Shown: one piece after another, positions 46,831 to 56,589 of the stretch | How positions within the stretch are numbered: the stretch's first letter is position 1 | Layout: every line of letters begins with the position of its first letter | Assembly (NCBI GenBank): GCA_026400535.1 | Contig: JAPLOU010000053.1 | Coordinates: 62,001 to 126,000, forward strand | Reading direction: 5' to 3' | Source of the DNA: Hyphomicrobiales bacterium | GTDB lineage: Bacteria > Pseudomonadota > Alphaproteobacteria > Rhizobiales > Beijerinckiaceae | Length of the DNA stretch: 64,000 nucleotides | Notes under the pieces: model-generated | Told to the model about the DNA's origin: nothing | The model's database searches: none | What the model saw: only the letters and a program-made list of their open reading frames with translations | Translations under genes and position numbers: made by a program

Positions 46831-48028
46831 GGCCCCAGATCAGGCCGAGCATCAGGTAGACATGGCGCCAGTGGTCGATGTCGATCTGGGCGCCCTGCAG
46901 CAGCGTGATAAACAACACCGACCAGATGGCGACGGCATAGTGCTGGGTCTCGGTCCGGCGCAGCACAACGCTCCAGCCCACGATCATCGTGACGACGACC
47001 AGTGCAATGTAGGCGAACCCGCCAAGCCAGCCATATGACGCGAAGGCGTTGATGAAGGTGTTGTGCGGATCCTCCGGGAAGTACCAGCGGAAGCGCAGCG
47101 GGCCCATGCCATTGGGCATTTCCAGGAGCATTCCGAGGGAGCGAAACTGGTTGCCGAAGCGACCCTGCACGCCCAGGTCATAGGACTGGCTCAGGCTCGC
47201 GCGTTCGTTGAAGACCGCGCGGATTGGCTCGAAGGACAGCGCCACCATCAGCGCCGCGATGGCGGCCGCCATGATCAGCAGCGAAAAGCCGACGACCCTT
47301 GCCCGCTGCATGTCGCTGCGCGCGGTGACGAAGGTCAGCGCGAACAGCACGAGTGTGGCCCCGACGAGATTTCCCCAGGCCCCGCGCGAGAAGGACAGGA
47401 ACAGCCCGAGCACCGGAATGCTGAGCAGGACAATGCCGCGCAGCAGTCCCATCCGCCCGGTCAGGACTGCCTGCATCAGGAAGATGATCGGCAGCACGAG
47501 GTAGGGGCCGAACACATTCGGATCCTTGAACGTGCCCGAGGCGCGTCCGTACAGCGTGAGATACGCGCCGACCCCGCCAATATCGAAATAGCCTGCGATG
47601 CCCGCGAGCGAGGCCAGCCAGGCCGAAGCGATCAGCGCATGCGCCATCGTTCGCAGCCGCCCGGCAGCATCATCCGACATCAGCGTGGCGAACAGGAACG
47701 CTGTGAACATCAGGTAGATGCCGACCACGATGAAGCGCACCGAATAGGGCTCGTCCATGAACGGGATCAGTGAAAAGATGCCGCCGATGTTGAAGATCAG
47801 CAGCAGCATGACCAGCGGCACGATCTTCACACTGGTGCGAAGCCCGGTGATGAGGAAGATGAATACGGTGACGAGGAACATCAGCTCATAGGGCGACGGC
47901 TCGATCAGCGCGAAGCAGCCACAGAACACAAACAGCCACAGGACCTTGCGCTGCAGGCCGGCGATCGACAGGCTATAGCGGCGCGTCGACGGGTTCGCAG
48001 AACCGCCTGCATGGCTGATCGCGCTCAA
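46799..48028 (-). CDS. O-antigen ligase/Wzy-like polymerase
   Basis: 409 residues with 10-12 hydrophobic segments. The Wzy_C/WaaL signature is present as TFKDPNVFGPYLVLPIIFL and SFSRGAWGNLVGATLVL, followed by a large periplasmic loop with MLLEMPNGMGPLRF and FPEDPHNTFINAFASYGWLGG, whose His fits the WaaL pattern. It would polymerise or ligate undecaprenyl-linked repeat units at the periplasmic face. It overlaps the upstream sugar-transferase gene by four bases, so the two are coupled. Confidence 0.88.
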   Translation of the reverse strand: MSAISHAGGSANPSTRRYSLSIAGLQRKVLWLFVFCGCFALIEPSPYELMFLVTVFIFLITGLRTSVKIVPLVMLLLIFNIGGIFSLIPFMDEPYSVRFIVVGIYLMFTAFLFATLMSDDAAGRLRTMAHALIASAWLASLAGIAGYFDIGGVGAYLTLYGRASGTFKDPNVFGPYLVLPIIFLMQAVLTGRMGLLRGIVLLSIPVLGLFLSFSRGAWGNLVGATLVLFALTFVTARSDMQRARVVGFSLLIMAAAIAALMVALSFEPIRAVFNERASLSQSYDLGVQGRFGNQFRSLGMLLEMPNGMGPLRFRWYFPEDPHNTFINAFASYGWLGGFAYIALVVVTMIVGWSVVLRRTETQHYAVAIWSVLFITLLQGAQIDIDHWRHVYLMLGLIWGLRAIAPEPAR

Positions 48029-49572
48029 TACGCATTCTCCGTCTTGAGCAACGATATCGGCGTCATCAGCAGGATGTAGGCGTCGAACAGGACCGACCAG
48101 TTCTCGATGTAGTACAGGTCATGCTCGACACGGCGCTGGATCTTCTCCTCGGTGTCCGTCTCTCCGCGCCAACCGTTGATTTGCGCCCAACCGGTGATGC
48201 CGGGCTTGACCTTGTGGCGCGCGAAATAGCCGTCGACGACCTGATCGTACAGCCGCTCTTCGGCTTTGGCATGGGCCGCATGCGGGCGCGGGCCGACAAG
48301 GCTGAGATTGCCGCTGAACACGACATTGAACAGTTGCGGCAACTCGTCGATCGAGGTCTTGCGGATGAACCGTCCGACGCGCGTTACACGCGGGTCGTCC
48401 TTGGTCACCAGCCGCGACGCCGTGGCGTCGGACATGTCAGTATACATCGAGCGGAACTTGAAGACCTCGATCATCTCGTTGTTGAAGCCGTAGCGCTTTT
48501 GCCGGAAGAACGCCGGCCCTTTCGAATCGAGTTTTACCGCGATCGCCGTTACCAGCATCAGCGGGAACAAGAAGACCAGCGCGAGTGCGCCGACGACGCG
48601 GTCGAAGACCATCTTCACGACCATGTCCCAGTCGGCGATGGGCTTGTCGAAGACATCGAGTACCGGCACGGCGCCGATATACGAATAGGAATGCGGCCTG
48701 AAGCGGAGCTTCGACATGTGCGCCGAGAGGCGGATGTCGATTGGCAACACCCACAGCTTGCGCAGCATGTGCAGCAATCGCTGCTCCGCCGAAATTGGCA
48801 ACGTGAAGATGACCAGGTCAAGATGCGTGCGCCGGGCGAATTCGACGAGATCGTCGACGGTCCCGAGCTTGGGATAGCCGCCCACTGTGTCCGGCGAGCG
48901 GTCATCATTGCGGTCGTCGAAGACGCCGACGATGCGCACGCCTGCCTCATGCTGGGCCTCAAGGGCCTTTATCAGGCTGATGCCTGCCTCGCCGCCACCC
49001 ACCACCGCCGTGCGCCGTTCGAGCCGCCCGTTGCGGGTGAGGGCGCGCAGCACAAAGGACAGTCCGATCCGGGACGAGAAGAGGACAATGAGCCCGCCGA
49101 CATACCAGCTTGCCAGCCAGATGCGCGACACCGACTCGGCAACCTTGAGGAAAAAGAAAGCAGCAAGCGTTATCAGGAAGATGGCCGTCCAGCCCACCAG
49201 CAGGCGCAGGCTCTGGGGCGCGAACGATCGCATCGCGCCGACATGATAAAGGTGAAGGGCCTGGAAAATCGCCACCGTTCCAACGGAGACAGCCGGAATC
49301 GCAATCGCATAGGGCTGCGTGAAATCGACCACCGGGAAGACGTAGATGGCGAAGACAAGCGCCCCGATCAGCGCCACGGCGCCCATGTCGAACAGCCGAA
49401 CCAGGCCCTCGACCATGATCGGGGAAATGCTCCTCTGGAACGGCAGGGTCGCAATGTGCTCCGCCAGCGGCGACAGCTTGCCGCCATCCAGCGCGGAGCT
49501 TGGCACGCCGCCTTCTCCGGGTCTGCCATTGCCGCTCGCCTTCATGATGTCACGCACATCAAACGTGGACAT
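48025..49572 (-). CDS. Undecaprenyl-phosphate sugar phosphotransferase (WcaJ/ExoY type)
   Basis: 515 residues. Four N-terminal membrane segments, then a Rossmann-like CoA_binding_3 domain ([18 protein letters not shown]), a fifth membrane segment and the catalytic bacterial sugar transferase domain: [45 protein letters not shown] and [15 protein letters not shown]. It transfers a hexose phosphate to undecaprenyl phosphate and starts the repeat unit, most likely with glucose or galactose. It is coupled to the Wzy-like gene. Confidence 0.93.
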   Translation of the reverse strand: MSTFDVRDIMKASGNGRPGEGGVPSSALDGGKLSPLAEHIATLPFQRSISPIMVEGLVRLFDMGAVALIGALVFAIYVFPVVDFTQPYAIAIPAVSVGTVAIFQALHLYHVGAMRSFAPQSLRLLVGWTAIFLITLAAFFFLKVAESVSRIWLASWYVGGLIVLFSSRIGLSFVLRALTRNGRLERRTAVVGGGEAGISLIKALEAQHEAGVRIVGVFDDRNDDRSPDTVGGYPKLGTVDDLVEFARRTHLDLVIFTLPISAEQRLLHMLRKLWVLPIDIRLSAHMSKLRFRPHSYSYIGAVPVLDVFDKPIADWDMVVKMVFDRVVGALALVFLFPLMLVTAIAVKLDSKGPAFFRQKRYGFNNEMIEVFKFRSMYTDMSDATASRLVTKDDPRVTRVGRFIRKTSIDELPQLFNVVFSGNLSLVGPRPHAAHAKAEERLYDQVVDGYFARHKVKPGITGWAQINGWRGETDTEEKIQRRVEHDLYYIENWSVLFDAYILLMTPISLLKTENAY

Positions 49573-49664
49573 GGAGCCTACCTCGCCGCCAGGAAACGGA
49601 CTGTTTGCACGTCTGCCGAAAGTGCCATGTGAAACCTCGCTGAAGACTTAAGACCGTACGGTGA

Positions 49665-50828
49665 TCATGACACGCCGCGACGCGCTTCCAGAGCCGTGCG
49701 GTAGCCGTCGATCGCGCCGTTGATCATCTGGTCAAGATTGAAATGCCGCTTGACGAAGCCCGCCAGATCGATGGCTTCCGCCGTCCGGGCGTCAGCCGGC
49801 TTGCTGAGGGCCAGGCAGATCGCATCGAGCAGAGCCGCTGGATCATTTGGTGGAATCAGCCGGTGGCTGTGATCCGGCCCATAGATCTCGGGAATGCCGC
49901 CAACATTGGTGGAGACCAGCGGCTGCGCTGCCGCCGCCGCCTCCAGAATCACATAGGGCAGCGACTCCGCCCGTGACGGCACGACCATGACGCGGCCTCG
50001 GGCCAACGCCGTCCGGATCGGCCCAGGCGGCGACCAGGTGATCTGCGCGGCCACGCCGCAACGCGCCGCCATGTCCTTCAATTCCTGCTCGTCTGGACCT
50101 GAACCGACCATCAGAAGGCGTGGGGTCAGCCGGTCCCGCAGCTTCATGCGACTGAGCGCCTCGATCAGGGTGTCGATGCCTTTCGCGGAGCGAAGTTCGC
50201 CGAGATAGACGAGTTCGAAGCTGGCGTTTGCGTGATCGATCGGGATGAACTCGTCATCGGCCACGCCGTTGAGAACGACGCGATGATTGGTCTTCGGCGG
50301 ACGGCCGATATAGGCCTCGAAGCGCCCCATGATGAAGCGGCTTTCGAAGGTGAACATGTCGGTCGCGGGTTCCAGAAATGCCTCGACGCCCATGTAGATC
50401 CGGTGCTCTATGCCGCCCGGCTTGTAGTTGAAGCTGCCGCCATGCGGGGTATAGGCGGTGACATAGCGTCTCCCGGTATCGAACCGGGCCGGAAGGCGGC
50501 CATAGAGCCCACCCTTTGAACCATGGGTGTGCACCACGTCGGGATTGGTCAGCCGGCGGTGTCGGGCGAAGGCCACCTGCGCCTTCAGATCGGTGAAGGT
50601 CGGGTAGCGCGACATCGGGACACGTGTCACCCCGAGCGCCAGGCGAGGGGCGAGTTCGCCGAGAACCGCGGTGGCGCGCTCGCCGCCGGTGCTGGAATCA
50701 CAGAAGATGCCGACTTCATGCCCGAGCGCGATCTGTCCGCGGGTCAGATCAAGCACATTGCGGAACAGGCCGCCGAGCGGCGCCCGGAAGACATGCAGGA
50801 TCCGCAGCTGCCGATCTGAAGCGCCCAT
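49665..50828 (-). CDS. Family-4 glycosyltransferase
   Basis: 387 residues with a GT-B fold. The N-terminal half has the acceptor-side start RILHVFRAPLGGLFRNVLDL and VVHTHGSKGGLYGRLPA. The nucleotide-sugar half has YLGELRSAKGIDTLIEAL and the E-x7-E site PSRAESLPYVILEAAAAAQP. It adds a sugar to the lipid-linked repeat in the cytoplasm. It is 92 bases before the sugar-transferase gene and 20 bases after the Wza-type gene. Confidence 0.9.
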   Translation of the reverse strand: MGASDRQLRILHVFRAPLGGLFRNVLDLTRGQIALGHEVGIFCDSSTGGERATAVLGELAPRLALGVTRVPMSRYPTFTDLKAQVAFARHRRLTNPDVVHTHGSKGGLYGRLPARFDTGRRYVTAYTPHGGSFNYKPGGIEHRIYMGVEAFLEPATDMFTFESRFIMGRFEAYIGRPPKTNHRVVLNGVADDEFIPIDHANASFELVYLGELRSAKGIDTLIEALSRMKLRDRLTPRLLMVGSGPDEQELKDMAARCGVAAQITWSPPGPIRTALARGRVMVVPSRAESLPYVILEAAAAAQPLVSTNVGGIPEIYGPDHSHRLIPPNDPAALLDAICLALSKPADARTAEAIDLAGFVKRHFNLDQMINGAIDGYRTALEARRGVS

Positions 50829-50848
50829 GGGCTTCGTCTTTCCCGTGA

Positions 50849-51415
50849 TCAGAACCAGCGTTCGCGGATCGTGATGGTGTCGCCCGGCAGGACCGGCTGG
50901 TTGAGGGAGACATTTCCGGTCATGACCTCGCCATTGACCTGACGGGTGATGGTCGCCACCTGCCGGTCGCCGCGCGGCGTGAAGCCGCCGGCAATGGCCA
51001 CGGCGGTCTGCACCGTCATGCCGTTCACATAAGGGAACTGGCCCGATGTCGTGACTTCGCCGAGGATGAAGAACGGGCGGTAGGCGTCGACCTCGACCGA
51101 GACCTTAGGCTCGCGCAGGAACCCCCCGCGCAGCCGCGCCTCGATGCTGCGTTCGAGCTGTCCGGTCGTGCGGCCAACCGCCTCGACCGAGCCGATCAGC
51201 GGCATGGAGATGCGACCCTGGCTGTCGACCGCATAGACGTTTGACAGATTGTCCTGGCCGAACACGATCACGCGCAGCCGGTCGCCGCTGGCGAGCTGGT
51301 AGGGCGCATGCGTTGTGATCCCGCTGGCGAACTCGGCCGTGGTGTAGGTCTGGCTCGCGCAGCCGACCAGAACGGCGCCGGACAGGATCAGGGCGGTCAT
51401 CAGCTTCAGCGACAT
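50849..51415 (-). CDS. Polysaccharide export outer-membrane lipoprotein (Wza/ExoF type)
   Basis: 188 residues from ATG 51415. The signal ends in the lipobox AVLVGCASQ. The Poly_export domain is YQLASGDRLRVIVFGQDNLSN, followed by a SLBB domain (ISMPLIGSVEAVGRTTGQLE and SVEVDAYRPFFILGEVTTSG). Much shorter than E. coli Wza (about 380), it has a single SLBB and no C-terminal barrel helix, like the ExoF/periplasmic forms. It is divergent from the Wzz-like gene. Confidence 0.88.
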   Translation of the reverse strand: MSLKLMTALILSGAVLVGCASQTYTTAEFASGITTHAPYQLASGDRLRVIVFGQDNLSNVYAVDSQGRISMPLIGSVEAVGRTTGQLERSIEARLRGGFLREPKVSVEVDAYRPFFILGEVTTSGQFPYVNGMTVQTAVAIAGGFTPRGDRQVATITRQVNGEVMTGNVSLNQPVLPGDTITIRERWF

Positions 51416-51454
51416 GGAAAAGCACCGTGGGAGCGCAACACAACGTGCGCCCAA

Positions 51455-51621
51455 AGTAGTTTGTTAGGGTTAACAAAAGGTCTCCGCAGGCTCGCGAAGA
51501 CGCCTGCCGGTCATCGCGGCAGGGTGTCCGCAGCGGAACTGCGGGCTGCTCTTAACCGGGCATCAACCTTAATGAGGTGTAATCGACCTCCGGTGACCTT
51601 TTGTGAGTGAGTGGTGGCGCC
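51455..51621. promoter_or_regulatory. Divergent promoter region of the export and chain-length genes
   Basis: About 170 bases hold both promoters. AT-rich spots are at 51455-51480 (with TTAGGGTTAAC) and 51550-51585, consistent with -10 regions for the two directions. No operator repeat was recognised. Confidence 0.4.
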
Positions 51622-53859
51622 ATGACAGCGGCTGATGCATTGGCAAATCGCAATGAGTACCGCCATTCCGGCGACGGCATGCTCGACCTCAGCGCGCTGT
51701 GGAGGGCTGTCGCGGCCCACAAGTTCTGGATCATCATTCCGACCCTGCTCGTGCTGGTTGGGGCGTTCGTTCTGGTCAACCTGATCACGCCGCAGTACAC
51801 GGGCGAAGCGCGCATCCTGCTCGAAAGCCGCGACGGGTTCTACACGCGCCCAGCGGGCGACAGGGATGCTGGCGGGGACAGGATCGATTCCGAAACCGTG
51901 CTGAGCCAGGTCCAGGTTGTCATGTCGCGCGACCTCGCCCGCGAAGCGATCCGCCGTCTCAAGCTGGTGGGCAATCCCGAATTCGATTCCGGGGCTGGTC
52001 TTTTCGGCAGCCTCCAGAATCTCATGGTCCGTCTTGGGCTGTCGCGCAATCCGGCCGACCGGACCCCGGAAGACCGGGTGCTGGAAAAGTATTACGACAA
52101 GCTGCTGGTGTTCCCCGTGGCGCGTTCACGCGTCATGGCCATCGAGTTCCAGTCCGCTGACGCCGAACTGGCGGCCCGTGCCGCAAACACGATCGCCGCG
52201 GTCTATCTTGAATCACTCGAAGGAGCGAAGAAGGACAATGCCCGTGGCGCGTCCCAATGGCTGGGTGGCGCCATCACGCCGCTGCGCCAGCGCGTGCAGG
52301 AAGCCGAGGCGAAGGTCGAGGAGTTCCGCTCGCGCTCTGGCCTGCTGATCGGCGCCAACAACACCACGATCAGCCAGCAGCAGCTTGCGGACCTCTCCCA
52401 GCAGCTTTCGAGCGCCCGCGCTATCCAGTCCGATTCGCAGGCAAAGGCCCGCATCCTGCGCGAGGCGCTCAGGGCAGGGCGCATCTTCGACGTGCCCGAT
52501 GTTGCCAACAATGAACTGGTGCGCCGTCTGGTGGAGCAGCGCGTTACACTCCGCGCCCAGATCGCGCTGGAGTCCCGGTCGCTGCTGCCCGAACATCCCC
52601 GTATCAAGGAGTTGACCGCTCAGATTACTGATCTTGAGGGCCAGATCCGCGCCGCCGCCGAACGCGCGGTCAGGACGCTGGAGAATGAAGCGCGCATTGC
52701 CGGCAGCCGTGTCGAGACCGTGGCTGCCACCATCGAGGCCCAGAAGCGCACGGTGACCGAGGCGAACGAAAGCGAGGTCCAGCTGCGCGCACTCGAGCGC
52801 GAGGCCAAGACCCAGCGCGACCAGCTCGAACAGTTTCTCGGCCGGCAGCGCGACGCGCTGGCGCGTGACGCTGACAACGCGACGCCGGCCGATGCCCGCG
52901 TCGTCTCGCGCGCCATCACGCCCCTGTCGCCCAGCTTCCCGAAGAAGGTCCCGACCGTGGCAGTCGCCACGCTGGCGGCCTTCATGGTTTCGCTGGCTAC
53001 CGTCATTTCACGAGAACTGCTGTCTGGCCGCGCCGTCAGCCCCGCTCCGGCGCCCGGCCTCATGCCGCAGCCGCAGCCGGTCGCGCCGGGGACGGCCCGG
53101 TTCTCGTCGGTCTCCCGCCGCGCGCCGACAGCCGACGGCGCCGATGACGCGGTGACCGTACCGGATGATGAGCCCGTTGCCGTTGCTGCCGACACGGCGG
53201 CGCGCGACTCCCGGCGCGCCCGCGTGGCCGGCCTGATCAGCCATGCCGGACGGTTGACGCATCTGCATCTGATGCTGGACGACGCCGGCAACTGGGCCGA
53301 GCAGATTGCCTCCTGCATCGAGCCACGCGAAGAGTCCAAAGGCGTCAGGATGCTGGTTCTTGATGCCGGAACCCGGGCTGGCGGCTCACGGATCCTGGGC
53401 GGAGAGCTGGCCGATGATGCCCCGACGCTCCTCATCGACCTTGGGGCCGGGGAGCGCTCGCGCCAGCCGGGCATGTCCGAGCTTCTGTCGGGAGACGCCA
53501 GCTTCGCGGAGATCATCGAACGAGACCCGCAAAGTCGCCTGCACATCATTACGGCGGGCCGCGCCGGTCGCGAGGCCGTGATCGCGGCGGCCGATTTGCT
53601 CGATATGGCGCTAGATGCGCTCAGCGATGCCTATGCCCATGTCCTCGTCGAACTGTCCCCGCGTGACCTGCACCGCTTCCAAGGGCCCCTGATGCCCTTG
53701 GTAGATGGCGGTTTGGTCCTGGCCGACAATGTCTCGAACGGACATGCGGTCGAAACCGCCTACCGGCTGACCGAGGGCAACGAGATTCCGGTCGCGATCG
53801 GCGTCTTTCAGGACGCTGCCGAACCGCTCAGTCAGCCTCGCCAGAAGGCCGAGGCCTGA
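51622..53859 (+). CDS. Wzz/ExoP-type chain-length protein with a degenerate BY-kinase domain
   Basis: 745 residues from ATG 51622 (GTG 51607 is possible). The Wzz domain: first membrane helix AHKFWIIIPTLLVLVGAFVLV, a long coiled-coil periplasmic part (LRQRVQEAEAKVEEFRSRSG, IAGSRVETVAATIEAQKR) and second helix VAVATLAAFMVSLATVI. The cytosolic part resembles a BY-kinase but the Walker A position reads LDAGTRAGGSRILG, with Gly for the essential Lys, the A' motif is LLIDLGAGERS, and the usual C-terminal tyrosine cluster is missing. It should set chain length but not phosphorylate. Confidence 0.85.
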   Translation: MTAADALANRNEYRHSGDGMLDLSALWRAVAAHKFWIIIPTLLVLVGAFVLVNLITPQYTGEARILLESRDGFYTRPAGDRDAGGDRIDSETVLSQVQVVMSRDLAREAIRRLKLVGNPEFDSGAGLFGSLQNLMVRLGLSRNPADRTPEDRVLEKYYDKLLVFPVARSRVMAIEFQSADAELAARAANTIAAVYLESLEGAKKDNARGASQWLGGAITPLRQRVQEAEAKVEEFRSRSGLLIGANNTTISQQQLADLSQQLSSARAIQSDSQAKARILREALRAGRIFDVPDVANNELVRRLVEQRVTLRAQIALESRSLLPEHPRIKELTAQITDLEGQIRAAAERAVRTLENEARIAGSRVETVAATIEAQKRTVTEANESEVQLRALEREAKTQRDQLEQFLGRQRDALARDADNATPADARVVSRAITPLSPSFPKKVPTVAVATLAAFMVSLATVISRELLSGRAVSPAPAPGLMPQPQPVAPGTARFSSVSRRAPTADGADDAVTVPDDEPVAVAADTAARDSRRARVAGLISHAGRLTHLHLMLDDAGNWAEQIASCIEPREESKGVRMLVLDAGTRAGGSRILGGELADDAPTLLIDLGAGERSRQPGMSELLSGDASFAEIIERDPQSRLHIITAGRAGREAVIAAADLLDMALDALSDAYAHVLVELSPRDLHRFQGPLMPLVDGGLVLADNVSNGHAVETAYRLTEGNEIPVAIGVFQDAAEPLSQPRQKAEA

Positions 53860-55036
53860 CCGGTCCAAGCTTGCGCAGCCTCGCCACGAGGCCGGACGCC
53901 AGCGGTGAGGCCTTGATCGCCCGCTTGATGCTCTGGAGCTGTCGCGACGCCGACGCTGCAAGATGGCCCTTCGGCGTAATCGCGACAAAGCTGTCAACCA
54001 GCTCCTCGGTCTGATTGCAGATCGTTGCCTTGTATCGGGCCTCGCCCACGCCGAGGTCGAGCAGCTTCAAACCCTTGCGGCATTGTACGCGGATCAGTTC
54101 GATCAGCAGAATCTCGCCGGGGCTGAGCTTCATAATGGCAGGATCGGGCTCGAAGGATGTGGCCATGCCCGAAAAGCGACCCTGATGCACGGCTCCGATA
54201 TAGGTCGCCACCAACCTATCATTGAGCTCCAGTGCCGCCAGTTCGACAGCGCCGTTGGCTGCGGCCTGCGTCAGGAAGCGCCTGACCGATGGATCGGAAA
54301 AAGGGTCAGCGATGTTCATCTGCGCAAGACGCACGGCCTTTTGCCGAAAGAACGCGTCGAGGATCTGTGCCTGCTCAGCTGCTGTCCCGGCCACTACCAG
54401 CCGCGAACGCCCAAGCTCCGCAAAGCGCGCCCGCTTGTTCCTGTGCTTCTTGCGGGCGTGCGAACTCATCGAGTTGGCGAGTGTGGCCTCGCAATCGGAC
54501 AGCAGCGGCAGCCTGTACGCCTGGCTTGGGCTGGCCTGGGCGTTGATCCGCGCCAGCGGGTTCGTGATCCCGTTCCAGCCGACCGGCTGGCAGTGCAGAA
54601 TGAACGCGTCCACACCGCCCATTGCCATTGCGGCGTCGCGCAGCATCTGCCGCGCAGCTGGCTCGTCAAGGCGCGCCGCAAAAACAGGATCGTAGACGCC
54701 CATGTGGAAGTTTGCGTGCTTGCCGCCGACAAACGAGGCGGTTGTCAGCCCATTCCTGCGCCGGATGGCAAGCGGCAGCATGGCAAGGGCACGTCCGCCG
54801 GTGGATCGCACGCGGACAATCTTCAGCGCCACTCCGTCTGCGGCCAGCGCATGCTGCGCATAGGCCTTGACCCAGTCGAACCGCTGATACGGTGTCGAAA
54901 GGCCATTTGCTTCGAGCGCCAGCCAAGTGTCCCTGACCTCATCGAGCGTGACAAGCTCCGCCCGCCAGTTCAAGCTGGCTTCGCCCGCCAGGGCGGGGAC
55001 CTCGGCGATCTGATTCCGCTCCACGATGGCGCTCAT
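53828..55036 (-). CDS. FemAB/CelD-like GNAT acyltransferase
   Basis: 402 residues from ATG 55036. The pattern of two GNAT-like halves is shown by YQRFDWVKAYAQHALA and MLPLAIRRRNGLTTASFVGG in the first, and VELAALELNDRLVATYIGAV plus GLKLLDLGVGEARYKATI in the second, typical of CelD/BcsL-type proteins in polysaccharide loci. It probably acetylates or otherwise acylates the polymer or its precursor. The 3' end overlaps the chain-length gene by 32 bases. Confidence 0.8.
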   Translation of the reverse strand: MSAIVERNQIAEVPALAGEASLNWRAELVTLDEVRDTWLALEANGLSTPYQRFDWVKAYAQHALAADGVALKIVRVRSTGGRALAMLPLAIRRRNGLTTASFVGGKHANFHMGVYDPVFAARLDEPAARQMLRDAAMAMGGVDAFILHCQPVGWNGITNPLARINAQASPSQAYRLPLLSDCEATLANSMSSHARKKHRNKRARFAELGRSRLVVAGTAAEQAQILDAFFRQKAVRLAQMNIADPFSDPSVRRFLTQAAANGAVELAALELNDRLVATYIGAVHQGRFSGMATSFEPDPAIMKLSPGEILLIELIRVQCRKGLKLLDLGVGEARYKATICNQTEELVDSFVAITPKGHLAASASRQLQSIKRAIKASPLASGLVARLRKLGPVRPRPSGEAD

Positions 55037-55151
55037 GCTGTCGTCCGGACCCCGATGGTTTGATGCCATCTTTGACGAAACAGCCGAAGATGCTCAAAGG
55101 TCAAATGATTCCCTCGGTCACGCTGAACGCTTTGACAACACGAGTTTGCCG

Positions 55152-56204
55152 ATGAACCTGCGCCACACGGCCTTCGCCGCAGCCTTCCGGGCGATCACGC
55201 TGACCGGCGCGGATCGTTGGGCGAGGGGGCTCGGACAGGGTGTTGGCGCGATCCTGATGTTGCATCATGTCCGGCCCTGGGCAGGGTTGCGCTTCGCGCC
55301 GAACCGCCTGCTGGAGGTCACGCCGGACTGGCTCGCGGACGCGCTGCAGCTTATCCGCGACGAGGGCTACGATCTGGTCGGCATGGACGAGATGGCGGCG
55401 CGGATCACAGGCCCGAAGCGGGACCGTTTCGCTGTGGCGTTGACCTTCGATGACGGCTACCGCGACAATGTCGAGTACGCCTTGCCCGTCCTGCAGCGTT
55501 TCGCCGCACCCTGGACCCTTTATGTCACGACCGGTTATGCCGACCATTCCGCCTCGCTGTGGTGGATCGAATTCGAGCACGCGATCCGGCTGCTCGATCA
55601 GGTCACCCTGATCATCGGCGGCCGCATCCACGACCATGACACGCGCAGCCCCGAGGGCAAGCAGGGGGCCTTTGATGACATCTATTGGGCCTTGCGGGCG
55701 CGGCCGGAGGCGGAATTGCGCGCCGCCGTCACCAGGCTGGCCGCGCAGGCCGGCCTTGAGGGTCCCGCGCTGACACGGGAGCTATGCTTGGGATGGGACG
55801 AACTCCGCGCCCTGAAACAAGAGCCGTCGCTGACTTTCGGTGCCCATACGATGACCCATCCGATGCTGGCGAAGCAGCCGGTTCATGTCGCGCAGCCGGA
55901 AATCGTCGAGGCGAAGTACCGTATCGAGTTCGAGCTTGGCGTCCGGGTCGACCACCTCGCTTACCCGGTTGGCGATGCGGGCTCGGCCGGCCCGCGCGAA
56001 TTCGAACTGGCGCGTGCCGCCAGCTTCTCCACAGCCGTGACCACGCGGCCCGGCCATGTCTTTGCCGCCCATGCCGACCATCTGCAGGCCCTGCCACGCG
56101 TTTCGCTCAACGGCTTTCACCAGAACCGGGCCGCGCTGAGGGCCTTGCTCTGCGGTCTGCCGTTCCTGGCCCTCAACCGTGGCTGCAAGCTTGATGTCGG
56201 TTGA
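55152..56204 (+). CDS. Polysaccharide deacetylase (NodB domain)
   Basis: 350 residues from ATG 55152 (MNLRHTAFAAAF). The NodB motif 1 is VALTFDDGYRDNVEYALPVL with two Asp, and motif 2 is TFGAHTMTHPMLAK with the metal His pair. A later LAYPVGDAGSAGPREFE corresponds to motif 3. It removes N- or O-acetyl groups from the exopolysaccharide. It is divergent from the acyltransferase, and the two could act in opposite senses on one polymer. Confidence 0.88.
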   Translation: MNLRHTAFAAAFRAITLTGADRWARGLGQGVGAILMLHHVRPWAGLRFAPNRLLEVTPDWLADALQLIRDEGYDLVGMDEMAARITGPKRDRFAVALTFDDGYRDNVEYALPVLQRFAAPWTLYVTTGYADHSASLWWIEFEHAIRLLDQVTLIIGGRIHDHDTRSPEGKQGAFDDIYWALRARPEAELRAAVTRLAAQAGLEGPALTRELCLGWDELRALKQEPSLTFGAHTMTHPMLAKQPVHVAQPEIVEAKYRIEFELGVRVDHLAYPVGDAGSAGPREFELARAASFSTAVTTRPGHVFAAHADHLQALPRVSLNGFHQNRAALRALLCGLPFLALNRGCKLDVG

Positions 56205-56441
56205 CTATTTCGGCACCACCTGCGGCGGCTCCTCGCCCGGATCGGGGCGCTCCATCCACTTGATCAGCGGCATCAGCGGAACGACCCAGAACAGCCCGAG
56301 GAAGCAGTACCAGAGCGTCTTCCAGAAGGTGTTCATCTCTGTGACGCGCCCCTGCGCCAGCGTCATGGCCAGCATCGCATAGAAGCCGACAAACACGATC
56401 ATCACGACCGCACCGATCAGCTTGCGGTGTCTCTTGCGCAT
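56205..56441 (-). CDS. DUF2842 membrane protein
   Basis: 78 residues from ATG 56441 with GAGG upstream. Two helices (IGAVVMIVFVGFYAMLAMTLA and LWYCFLGLFWVVPLMPLIKWM) and the closing WMERPDPGEEPP are the family pattern. Function unknown; the gene sits by ctaA as in many alphaproteobacteria. Its stop abuts the deacetylase stop. Confidence 0.85.
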   Translation of the reverse strand: MRKRHRKLIGAVVMIVFVGFYAMLAMTLAQGRVTEMNTFWKTLWYCFLGLFWVVPLMPLIKWMERPDPGEEPPQVVPK

Positions 56442-56589
56442 GGAAAGCCTCGTTGACATTGCCCGTGATGCCTTTAGGCCCTTGCGGCTGGGACAACAAA
56501 TGTCCGCGTTGACGCAGCAGCCCTGCAAACGACGGCCTGCGCCCAAACGCGCCTTGAGCTTGCCAATGGCCGGCGCTAAACCGCGCTCC

